NCBI RefSeq assembly: GCF_013385825.1
Contig: NZ_JACAPG010000024.1
Coordinates: 1 to 39,982, forward strand
Length of the DNA: 39,982 bases
Source: Pseudomonas reactans
GTDB taxonomy: Bacteria; Pseudomonadota; Gammaproteobacteria; Pseudomonadales; Pseudomonadaceae
Direction of reading: 5' to 3'
The position numbers and the translations under genes were made by a program. The notes below the pieces were generated by a model. That model made no database searches. It was not told the DNA's origin and was given only the letters and a program-made list of their open reading frames with translations. Positions 9,293 to 39,982 of this stretch are shown here, piece after piece (the first letter of the stretch is position 1; every line of letters starts with the position of its first letter).

Positions 9293-10120
9293 ATGACGAA
9301 AAAGAATCTGGTGTACGTGTGGTCCCTGCGCAATGCCGCGGCCGACAAGGCCGGGCAGCCGGTGGCCTACAAGGACCATGAACGCTACATGATGTCGGTG
9401 CTGGAATCCCTGGCGGGGGCGCTGAACGACACGCCGCTGGGCGAGGCCTATAACCTGGTGGGCGTGGTGTATGACGATGACGAGCAGAACCCACGCGACC
9501 AGCAATTGGTGGCCGACTACGGTTTCGCGTACCAGCCGGGACGCCAGTGGCTGTATCCGGCCGACTTGCGCGTGCAGGGGCGCCTGGTCAATGACTTGCT
9601 GCTGAGCGTGCCGTCGACTTATCGACGCCTGCCACGGGGCAGTGCGGAACATATCGCCGGCAAGCAGGATTTCGAACGCCGCCTGCATGACACGCTGGTG
9701 GAGTTGAAGGCCGATATCGTGGTGCTGGACGGCCTGCTGGTGATCCTGGATGAGCTGGTGCGTCCCGGTGCGCCATTTGCCCGCCGCATCATGAACATCC
9801 ATCCGGGCATTACCCGTATTGAATCGCCGTACGAGCGCCGGGGTGCCTATGCCACCTGGAACGCCTTGTATGGCGCACGTGGTCTGACGATCACGGATTG
9901 GGCGACCAAGGCCACCACGCCTTCGGAGCCGCTGTACCTCACCGGTGCCTCGTTCCACTACGTCGACAACGGCATCGATTCGGGCGAGGTGTTCCACGAC
10001 GTGCTCAAGACCGATATCACGCCGGAAGACACCATCCTCGAATTGCGCTGGAACAACTTCAATAACAGCCTGTTCCCGGCGTTGCATGAGGGGTTGGCGT
10101 TGTTGGCCAAACACGCCTGA
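9293..10120 (+). CDS. pvdF: N5-hydroxyornithine transformylase
   Basis: This cytoplasmic enzyme formylates N5-hydroxyornithine (made by PvdA) with N10-formyl-tetrahydrofolate, giving the formyl-hydroxyornithine that the synthetases build in as an iron-binding hydroxamate. The 275-residue length and the opening (MTKKNLVYVWSLRNAA) fit PvdF. The residues reported as catalytic in the P. aeruginosa enzyme fall at the same numbers here: Asn168 and His170 in MNIHPG, and Asp229 in NGIDSG. The frame is open 19 codons upstream, but the ATG at 9293 has GAGAG at about 8 bases and gives the family N-terminus. It is convergent with pvdO. Its presence implies that the pyoverdine of this strain contains formyl-hydroxyornithine. 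Confidence 0.96.
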   Translation: MTKKNLVYVWSLRNAAADKAGQPVAYKDHERYMMSVLESLAGALNDTPLGEAYNLVGVVYDDDEQNPRDQQLVADYGFAYQPGRQWLYPADLRVQGRLVNDLLLSVPSTYRRLPRGSAEHIAGKQDFERRLHDTLVELKADIVVLDGLLVILDELVRPGAPFARRIMNIHPGITRIESPYERRGAYATWNALYGARGLTITDWATKATTPSEPLYLTGASFHYVDNGIDSGEVFHDVLKTDITPEDTILELRWNNFNNSLFPALHEGLALLAKHA

Positions 10121-10126
10121 GTCGAA

Positions 10127-10157
10127 GGGTTGCCGGAGCCCACGGTTCCGGCAACCC
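10127..10157. terminator. Shared hairpin between convergent pvdF and pvdO
   Basis: A 14-bp stem with one G-T pair (10127-10140 with 10144-10157) and a 3-base loop lies in the 42-base gap between the two stop codons. Neither side has a long T run, so it may be a bidirectional terminator or an end-protecting hairpin rather than a strong intrinsic terminator. Confidence 0.65.
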
Positions 10158-10162
10158 ATGGA

Positions 10163-11023
10163 TTACAGGTCGCGCACTACGCGGAACCCAATCCAATCCC
10201 CCCGCGTCTGCGGATAGATGGTGTTGCGATTGCCCGAGCGCGAAAAAACCGGCGCCTCGCCCCAATCATTGCCCCGGATCATGTAGCCCTCGCAGTTCGG
10301 CTCCATCCACGCACTGCCATCGGTAGGCGCGCCGATGTAGTTGGGGTGCTCGCAGTCGGCCACTCGCTCATAGACGTTGCCATGCATGTCGTACATGCCA
10401 AACGCATTTGGCGGGTAGCTGCCGACCGGTGACGAATAGCTGTAGCCATCGGCTGGGCCATAGGTGTTGGCATGCTTGGTGATGCTGTAGTCCTTGCCTT
10501 CATCGAACGGGAAGGGGAACGGCCCGGTAGAACCGGCGCGTGCGGCGTACTCACGCTGGGACTCGCTGACCATGTGGTACTGCTGGCCGGTCTTCTTCGA
10601 CAGCCAAGCCACATAGCTTTTGATGTCGTCCATGTCCATGCACACCGCCGGCTGGCGCGGGCCTTGGGGATAGCGTGGCTTGCTGGCGATGCATTCACGA
10701 CCGGGGCGGGTGTCGCCATCGGCGATCTTCACGCCGGTCTGGCGCACGTAGCTGTCCCATTCGCCGGCGGTGATATGGAAGCGGCTCATGGCGAACGGCT
10801 TGGCGAAGGTCACCTCATGCATCGGGCCTTCATCCGGCTCGCGGCCGACTTCATCCTCGGGCGTGCCCATGGTGAAGGTGCCGGCGGGCAGCACCACCAT
10901 TTCCGGGCAGTCCTTGCAATCCTTGAACACCTTGCCGGGTTGCGGCGCGGCGGCCTGGGCCAGGTTGGGCAGCAAGGTGCCGCACAGGGCGGTTAGCGCC
11001 AGGGCCGTGAGGGGTTTGTTCAT
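10163..11023 (-). CDS. pvdO: Periplasmic FGE-sulfatase-like pyoverdine maturation protein
   Basis: PvdO is a formylglycine-generating-enzyme fold protein needed for the last oxidation of the chromophore, dihydropyoverdine to pyoverdine, in the periplasm. The 286-residue product has a Sec signal peptide (about 1-24, ending AQA). The FGE-like domain opens with MVVLPAGTFTMGTPEDE, has a DDIKSYVAWLSKKTG helix and YDMHGNVYE, and ends GFRVVRDL. In classical FGE the two catalytic, copper-binding cysteines sit in YCYRYRCAAR; the matching stretch here (PVFSRSGNR) has none. The chemistry must therefore differ from sulfatase activation. A strong GAGAGG lies 6 bases before the start. It is third in the pvdM-pvdN-pvdO operon, 34 bases after pvdN. 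Confidence 0.95.
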   Translation of the reverse strand: MNKPLTALALTALCGTLLPNLAQAAAPQPGKVFKDCKDCPEMVVLPAGTFTMGTPEDEVGREPDEGPMHEVTFAKPFAMSRFHITAGEWDSYVRQTGVKIADGDTRPGRECIASKPRYPQGPRQPAVCMDMDDIKSYVAWLSKKTGQQYHMVSESQREYAARAGSTGPFPFPFDEGKDYSITKHANTYGPADGYSYSSPVGSYPPNAFGMYDMHGNVYERVADCEHPNYIGAPTDGSAWMEPNCEGYMIRGNDWGEAPVFSRSGNRNTIYPQTRGDWIGFRVVRDL

Positions 11024-11057
11024 GTGGGCCTCTCATTCAAAGGGGAAAAGGTGTGCG

Positions 11058-12332
11058 TCACGCCCGCTGGCTCAGCAAGGTCATGAAGCGCTGGATCTCG
11101 GCGGAGGAATTGAGCAGGCCGGGGGCGGTGCGGATCACCGGGCCGACATCGCGGTCCACCGCGTCGATCACCGCGCGGTTTTTCATCATGTAGGCCGCCA
11201 CGGCATCACTGTCCTGGCCTTTGACGCGGAAGAAAGTGAAACCAGCGGACAGTTCAGGGCTGTGCGGGGTGACCAGTTCGATCTTCGGGTGGGCCAGCAA
11301 TTGCTCTTTCAGTTCGGTATTGAGTGTATGAATCCGCGCCTGCACCTGCGCCTTGCCCAGTTGCAGGTGCAGCTTGAAGGCCTCGTCCGCCGCCCAGCGA
11401 TGCTCGAAGGCGTGGTAGCCACCCGGGGTCATGCTGGTGGCGAAGTCCTTGTCTTCGGAAAAGGTCGGTACCATCGGTGTCACGTACTTGTTTTGCGGGT
11501 CGCGGGCGCAAACAAGGCCGGTGCCGCGCGGGCCGAACATCCACTTGTGAGTGCCGGCGATGAAAAAGTCGCAGTGCATGTCCGGGAAGTCGAGGTTTTC
11601 CACGCCGAATCCGTGCACGCCATCCACCACATAGAGGATGCGGTCCTTGTCGTCACGGTTGCGATTGTGTTCTTCCACCAGCTTGCCGATCTCGCCGATG
11701 GGCAGTTTCACGCCGCTGCCGGACTGCACCCAGGTCATGCCGAGTACGCGGGTGTTGGCGCGGATATTGCGCTGGATGTTGCCCAGCACCTCGTCGGCCG
11801 ATACGCGGTTGGCGTTGTCGAACAGGCGAATCTTGCGGACCTGGGTCTGCTCCTTGCGCACTCGGAAATCCAGGCTGAACTCGGTGGCATAGTGTTCGTG
11901 GACGGTGGTGAGGATCTCCTGGTCAGGCCGTACCTTGATCCCGCCATAAATCATCGCCAAGCCTTCGGACGTACTGCCGGTCAGGGCGATTTGCGGTGGG
12001 GTGGCCTTCAGGTAACGGCCGGCCCATTCGCGCACCTGGCCTTCGCGCTTCCAGGTTTCCTGCAGGTCCCAGTCCATGGCCAGCCCTGGGTTGCGGTCGA
12101 TCTGCGCGCGGTAGCGTTCGATGGCCTCGCGCACCGGCTTGGGGTGAGTGGCTACCAGGAAGTTGGAAAAGTGCAGGTAGTCCGGGTCCTGGTTGAACAG
12201 TTGCTTGAGTCCCGTCCATGGGTCATCGGTGGTTGCGTTGGCGGCGATGGCCTGCGGAAGCAGGGCGGCGCCCAGTGGCAGGCTGGCGGCAAATACCCCA
12301 GCCTGCTTGAGAAAGGTACGGCGGTCGGTCAT
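11058..12332 (-). CDS. pvdN: Periplasmic PLP-dependent enzyme modifying the pyoverdine glutamate side chain
   Basis: This is a 424-residue class V aminotransferase-like protein. The N-terminus has a twin-arginine signal (DRRTFLKQ followed by a hydrophobic stretch to about residue 30), so it is exported folded with its cofactor. The PLP-binding Lys is in FFIAGTHKWMFGPRGTG, with the aspartate of VVDGVHGFG upstream. In Pseudomonas, PvdN converts the chromophore-bound glutamate to a succinamide side chain and is not essential for fluorescence. It lies 18 bases after pvdM and 34 before pvdO, so the three are co-transcribed. The ribosome site is weak (AGAAG about 8 bases upstream), which suggests translation depends partly on pvdM. 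Confidence 0.95.
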   Translation of the reverse strand: MTDRRTFLKQAGVFAASLPLGAALLPQAIAANATTDDPWTGLKQLFNQDPDYLHFSNFLVATHPKPVREAIERYRAQIDRNPGLAMDWDLQETWKREGQVREWAGRYLKATPPQIALTGSTSEGLAMIYGGIKVRPDQEILTTVHEHYATEFSLDFRVRKEQTQVRKIRLFDNANRVSADEVLGNIQRNIRANTRVLGMTWVQSGSGVKLPIGEIGKLVEEHNRNRDDKDRILYVVDGVHGFGVENLDFPDMHCDFFIAGTHKWMFGPRGTGLVCARDPQNKYVTPMVPTFSEDKDFATSMTPGGYHAFEHRWAADEAFKLHLQLGKAQVQARIHTLNTELKEQLLAHPKIELVTPHSPELSAGFTFFRVKGQDSDAVAAYMMKNRAVIDAVDRDVGPVIRTAPGLLNSSAEIQRFMTLLSQRA

Positions 12333-12350
12333 GGACGGGCTTCTAGATGA

Positions 12351-13700
12351 TTAACGGTTGGCCAAGGGCTTGGCGGCTTTTTGGACCTGGTCCCACACCC
12401 GCAGGAAGTTGCCTCCCCACAGCTTGGCGATATCGGCTTCGGAGTAGCCGCGCTGGATCAACTCTGCGGTGACGTTGCGTATTTCGCCGACGTTGTTCCA
12501 ACCCTGGACACCGCCGCCATCGTTGAAGTCCGACGACAGGCCGACATGGTCGATGCCGATCTTGCGCACGGTGTAGTCGATGGCATCGCCCAGGTCCTTG
12601 AGGGTGGCCTTCGGTTCTTCATCGAGGATGCCGTACAGCGCGCTGGCGTATTCGCCGAACTTGTGTTCCGGCCAGGCGGCAATGATCGCGTCGCCCGGCA
12701 TCAGGGCCACGGCCAGGTTGGGCAGCGGCGGCAGGTCGAAGCGAGCGCGCAGGGCGTTGAGTTTGTCCTGGGTCGGCTGGCTCAGCGGGCGCAGGTAGGC
12801 GGAGAAGCCGACGATCTGCACCACGCCGCCGCTTTGCTTGATCAGTTGCAGCTCTTTGTCGCTCAGGTTGCGCGGGATATCCACGGAGGCGCGGGGCGCC
12901 GAATGGGACGCCACCATCGGCGTGCGGCTCAATTGCGCCACTTGCTCCAGGGCCTTGGTCGACATTTGCGACACATCGATGATCACCCCCAGGTCATTGA
13001 GGCGGTGCACCGCTTGTTTGCCGATGTCCGACAGACCATCAAGGGCGTCGGTGGAATCATTGAAAAACGGCAGTGGTCGCGATGAGTCCGACCAGGCGTT
13101 ATTGCCCACATAGCTGAAGCCAAACATGCGCATGCCGCGCGCCGCCCACAGGTCCAATTGGTTCAAGTCGTTGCCCAGCGGATAGGCGTTGAGCATGCTG
13201 ATAAAGATCGCAAACTTGCCTTCGCCATGCAGGCGTCGGAAGTCATCCGGGGTGTAGGCGATGGCGACCTGATTGGGGAAGTCGCGCACCATGCCGCTGA
13301 TGATCTTGTAGCGCACTTCCTGTTCGTTGCGCGCGGCCTCGACAAAACCGTCGGTGGGTTTGTGCGGCGCATTGGGGCCGTTCCAGATTTCCGGCCAGCC
13401 GAAGATGGTCAACGCTGCGCCGGACAAACGCCCGCGTGCCGCCTTGACCAGGTCGAACTGGCCTTCGCCATCCTTGTCCGCCTCGTTGCCGGCGGTGCCG
13501 AAATCCACGGGCACGGTGATATGGCTGTCGAACGACAGTAGCCGGTCCTGCATTTCGTTGGCCTGCTTGATCACCGCCAGCGGGTAGCCGGCATTGCCCT
13601 TGAACCAGTGATCCCAGACCAGGAAACCGGCCCCGGCACCGATGGCCAGTGCCAGCGGCAGGCCGATGTACAGCGCCTTTTTCGAACGTGGTTTTGTCAT
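12351..13700 (-). CDS. pvdM: Membrane-anchored dipeptidase-like (M19) pyoverdine maturation protein
   Basis: This protein of about 449 residues has one N-terminal membrane span (ALYIGLPLALAIGAGAGFLVW), a short positively charged start and a periplasmic M19 renal-dipeptidase-like domain. It is needed for ferribactin oxidation together with PvdP. Compared by eye with human renal dipeptidase, several zinc ligands are changed: the HxD pair reads HIT (in FDSHITV), the bridging Glu region reads SMLNAYP, and the first His of the DxxHxS segment is Gln (IDVSQMS). VASHSAP and GLSSDF are kept. It is therefore unlikely to be an ordinary dipeptidase. Two starts are possible; I chose the ATG at 13700 because GAG lies 7 bases upstream, while the ATG at 13706 adds two residues. 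It is first in the pvdMNO operon, behind a PvdS-type promoter. Confidence 0.93.
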   Translation of the reverse strand: MTKPRSKKALYIGLPLALAIGAGAGFLVWDHWFKGNAGYPLAVIKQANEMQDRLLSFDSHITVPVDFGTAGNEADKDGEGQFDLVKAARGRLSGAALTIFGWPEIWNGPNAPHKPTDGFVEAARNEQEVRYKIISGMVRDFPNQVAIAYTPDDFRRLHGEGKFAIFISMLNAYPLGNDLNQLDLWAARGMRMFGFSYVGNNAWSDSSRPLPFFNDSTDALDGLSDIGKQAVHRLNDLGVIIDVSQMSTKALEQVAQLSRTPMVASHSAPRASVDIPRNLSDKELQLIKQSGGVVQIVGFSAYLRPLSQPTQDKLNALRARFDLPPLPNLAVALMPGDAIIAAWPEHKFGEYASALYGILDEEPKATLKDLGDAIDYTVRKIGIDHVGLSSDFNDGGGVQGWNNVGEIRNVTAELIQRGYSEADIAKLWGGNFLRVWDQVQKAAKPLANR

Positions 13701-13740
13701 TGCCATCTCAGTCAGTTGAGGCCTTCGCTATCAGGGAAGA

Positions 13741-13764
13741 ACGAGTGATCGGCGGCAAAATTTA
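13741..13764 (-). promoter_or_regulatory. PvdS-type iron-starvation promoter for pvdMNO
   Basis: Read on the minus strand, TAAAT (13760-13764), exactly 16 bases, then CGT (13741-13743), about 40 bases before the pvdM start codon. Confidence 0.87.
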
Positions 13765-13783
13765 GGCGGCGAGGGCGCCTCGG

Positions 13784-13807
13784 TAAATTTCCCCGGCGGG
13801 CAAACGT
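13784..13807 (+). promoter_or_regulatory. PvdS-type iron-starvation promoter for pvdP
   Basis: TAAAT (13784-13788), exactly 16 bases, then CGT (13805-13807), 35 bases before the pvdP start codon. It is back to back with the pvdMNO element. Confidence 0.87.
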
Positions 13808-13842
13808 TCTAGCTCTGATAAAGCCGTTTCCTAAGGTAGACA

Positions 13843-15468
13843 ATGACCATCTCTCGACGTGGGTTCATCGCAGGCCTGGCGCTGACAGGCGCTGCCGTGC
13901 CTGCCGCTTTCTATGCCCATCGCGAGTTGACGCGCGAAGAAGAATTCCCCATCACCCCCGGCGAGGCCACGGTGGACCTGGCCGACACCGCCGGCCAGCA
14001 CCTGGCAAACACCCTGCGTGGGGTGTGGGACCTGCGCCTGGAGGGTCGCGACGCCGGCCTCAAAGGGCTGCCACTGCAAGATTTGCAACTGCTGCTCGAC
14101 ATCGCGCCCCGTGGACGCGGTTTACGCGGTTACCTGGACACCGCCGCCCACCTGCGCGCCGAGGGCGAGCCGCGTTACCGTGTGCTGGGTGACCTGCTGA
14201 CGGGGGAGAGCGCTGTGCTCTACTGGCGCCTGATCGACCGTGATTCGGCCGACGGTACACCCGCCTATGAATTCAAGATGACCCTTGATGAGGTCTGGGC
14301 GGCCTTTGCCAACGCTGGCAGCAGCACCCTCAGCGGGCAGATCCTCGACCTGGATCGCCCCCTGGCCTTGGTTGAGCGTGATAATCGCTTCATCGCCCAT
14401 AAACAGTGGTTTCCCGAAGCCCGCCAACGCATCGGCCTCAATCCGACCTTGCTGGCCTGGCTGATCGCGCCCGAACACCGCCTGTTCCACCAGCTGTGGC
14501 ACGCCACCCGTGACCAGTGGCACAAACTCTCCGAGGAAAAGCGCGACGCCCTGCGTGGCATCGGCTGGCAGCCCGGCCCGCGCGGCCAGGAACGCGATGC
14601 ACGGGGTAAGCGCAAGGACCGCAACGGCTCGGGTATCGACTTCTTTTTTATGCATCGGCACATGCTCGGCACCGCGCGCTCAATGCAGGATCTGCCCTCG
14701 TGGCCGCAATTCCCTGAGCCGCAACCGGCCTTGGAACGCGACCGCCTGGGCTTTCTGCGTTACTTCGACAACCACGACGGCTTCGCGCTGCCGCCCACCT
14801 GGTCGGCATCGGACGACACCGAGTACACCCAGTGGGTCAGCGACATCAAGGCCGCCGAGACCTATCACAGCAACTTCCAGGTGTGGGAGTCCCAATACCG
14901 CGACCCGCGCTACCTGGCCAAATTCACCCTGGGCCAGTTGGGCTCCGAAATGGAGCTGGGCCTGCACGACTGGCTGCACATGCGCTGGGCCTCGGTGCCG
15001 CGCGATCCCTCCAATGGCGCCCCCGTGCCCATGGCCCGTGACCCCGCTGACTTCGCGGCGCGCTGGTATGCAGCGGAAAACGACTTCCTCGGCGACCCGT
15101 TCTCATCCCATGTCAATCCGGTGTTCTGGCATTTCCACGGCTGGATCGACGATCGCATCGAAGACTGGTTTCGCGCCCATGAGCGCTTCAATCCGGGCGA
15201 AGTCCAGCGCCTGCAAGTCAACGGCGTGGCCTGGTTCGCACCGGGCCGTTGGGTGGAAGTCGGCGACCCTTGGCTGGGCCCGGATACCCATGGTTGCAGC
15301 GCCACGCCGGGGTTGCAGGTGGGCAAGTCGATGGAGATGGACCCGGAGGTCATGAAGCTGGCCCTGCGTATTACCTTTGGCGAAGACGAAAACAGCCTGC
15401 AGGGCTTATTCAAGCGCGTGCCAAAGCGGCCGTGGTATGCGCGTCACCTGAAGCTGAAAACCCCTTGA
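13843..15468 (+). CDS. pvdP: Periplasmic copper tyrosinase that closes the pyoverdine chromophore
   Basis: PvdP is a copper tyrosinase that oxidises the D-Tyr/diaminobutyrate part of ferribactin to form the dihydroxyquinoline chromophore. The 541-residue protein has a twin-arginine signal (SRRGFIAGLAL, then a hydrophobic run) and a beta-rich N-terminal domain. The C-terminal tyrosinase domain has candidate copper histidines in HQLWHATRDQWH, FFMHRHM, HDWLHMRW and FWHFHGW. In P. aeruginosa PvdP a C-terminal placeholder tyrosine (Tyr531) covers the copper site; here Tyr532, in KRPWYARH, is at the matching place. AAGG lies about 7 bases before the ATG. The gene diverges from pvdM and has its own PvdS-type promoter. 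Confidence 0.96.
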   Translation: MTISRRGFIAGLALTGAAVPAAFYAHRELTREEEFPITPGEATVDLADTAGQHLANTLRGVWDLRLEGRDAGLKGLPLQDLQLLLDIAPRGRGLRGYLDTAAHLRAEGEPRYRVLGDLLTGESAVLYWRLIDRDSADGTPAYEFKMTLDEVWAAFANAGSSTLSGQILDLDRPLALVERDNRFIAHKQWFPEARQRIGLNPTLLAWLIAPEHRLFHQLWHATRDQWHKLSEEKRDALRGIGWQPGPRGQERDARGKRKDRNGSGIDFFFMHRHMLGTARSMQDLPSWPQFPEPQPALERDRLGFLRYFDNHDGFALPPTWSASDDTEYTQWVSDIKAAETYHSNFQVWESQYRDPRYLAKFTLGQLGSEMELGLHDWLHMRWASVPRDPSNGAPVPMARDPADFAARWYAAENDFLGDPFSSHVNPVFWHFHGWIDDRIEDWFRAHERFNPGEVQRLQVNGVAWFAPGRWVEVGDPWLGPDTHGCSATPGLQVGKSMEMDPEVMKLALRITFGEDENSLQGLFKRVPKRPWYARHLKLKTP

Positions 15469-15474
15469 ATGGGG

Positions 15475-15498
15475 CTGTGGTGGGCGCTCCCACCACAG
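15475..15498 (+). terminator. Hairpin after pvdP
   Basis: A perfect 10-bp stem (15475-15484 with 15489-15498) and a 4-base loop begin 6 bases past the pvdP stop. There is no T run, so termination is plausible but unproven. It would separate the PvdS-driven pvdP transcript from viscB. Confidence 0.6.
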
Positions 15499-15705
15499 AT
15501 TGAACCAACCCAGTTCTTCCTTGTCCCCGCTTCCCATGTCACCCCCCGCCTGCCAAATCCCTTAATTTTCCAAGCCTGCCGGAAGCCTCTCCAGGCCCCC
15601 GGCTGCGCCCGCTTTTTTTTGGATGCGGGGCGCACAGCACCCGATTCAAGCGGCAGCTGAAAACGGACTTTCTTCTCCACCGTGACTTATCAGGCAGGTT
15701 ACCCC
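15499..15705 (+). promoter_or_regulatory. viscB upstream region
   Basis: This leader probably holds the viscB promoter, but I cannot pin one down. The only AT-rich patch is 15555-15571 (CAAATCCCTTAATTTTC). There is no TAAAT-N16-CGT element, so iron-starvation control by PvdS is not supported. An imperfect hairpin (15604-15612 with 15625-15634, one bulged G) has eight Ts in its loop. Lipopeptide synthetases in this genus are often controlled by LuxR-family regulators, but I recognise no binding site here. Confidence 0.4.
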
Positions 15706-39824
<24,119 letters not shown>

Positions 39825-39840
39825 GGTTTTGGTTTGGGTA

Positions 39841-39982
39841 CATATCCGTTGCTGCGGTAACGGCTACTTACGGTTCCGCTCTTACAGCGGCTCACTTTTG
39901 GAAAGGCCGGAAGCCGGCCCAGCCAAAAGTAAGCAAAAGGCCTTCGCCCCACCACTCGGCACCTCGCCTAGGCTCGGTGTGC
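39841..39982. repeat. Hairpin-rich dispersed Pseudomonas repeat after viscC (runs past window end)
   Basis: This non-coding tail begins 17 bases after the viscC stop. It holds several nested inverted repeats: CCGTT/AACGG (39846-39863), CCGCT/AGCGG (39875-39890), and a long two-part hairpin (ACTTTTGG 39894-39901 with CCAAAAGT 39923-39930, inside it GGCCGG 39905-39910 with CCGGCC 39914-39919). The palindrome GCCTAGGC follows near 39967. From memory, very similar stretches (ATATCCGTTGCTGCGGTAACGG and CCACTCGGCACCTCGCCTAG) occur between genes at many sites in P. fluorescens-group genomes. It could also end viscC transcription. Confidence 0.65.

Noticed and set aside
10770..12350. Plus-strand open frame of 526 codons opposite pvdO and pvdN
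   Set aside because: It is antisense to two well-supported genes and has no coherent domain.

Overview
This window carries chromosomal DNA from a fluorescent Pseudomonas, very probably of the P. fluorescens group (SBW25-like). It is GC-rich with strong C/G third positions. The genes read as close relatives of the P. aeruginosa pyoverdine maturation genes, and a viscosin-type lipopeptide synthetase follows them. No tRNA, rRNA, CRISPR array or insertion sequence was seen.

Region 1 (1-15.5 kb) is the pyoverdine (siderophore) locus. It starts inside the last pyoverdine peptide synthetase (pvdD-like: partial A-PCP-C-A-PCP-TE, last A domain with a Ser code). The ferripyoverdine receptor fpvA converges on it from the minus strand. 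Next come the ferribactin exporter pvdE (minus) and the hydroxyornithine transformylase pvdF (plus), which diverge from a shared 200-bp promoter region. The periplasmic maturation genes follow: pvdM-pvdN-pvdO as a minus-strand operon and pvdP on the plus strand, again divergent. Each divergent promoter region holds two exact TAAAT-N16-CGT elements, one per direction. This is the recognition pattern of the iron-starvation sigma factor PvdS.

Region 2 (15.7-39.8 kb) is a pair of giant peptide synthetase genes that overlap at a GTGA start/stop. The first has four modules and the second three modules plus tandem thioesterases. My reading of the specificity codes gives Thr-Val-Leu-Ser and Leu-Ser-(Ile-like). 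This matches residues 3-9 of viscosin-family lipopeptides, so I call them viscB and viscC. The loading protein for residues 1-2 (viscA) is not in the window and must be encoded elsewhere. No PvdS element precedes viscB.

The last 160 bp hold a hairpin-rich intergenic element that I recognise as a dispersed Pseudomonas repeat. The systems here are known in outline. The most checkable new points are the loss of predicted metal ligands in PvdM, loss of the catalytic cysteines in PvdO, the degenerate last dual C domain of ViscC, the epimerization ambiguity at Leu5, near-duplicate A domains, and a codon-usage shift at the 3' end of viscC.
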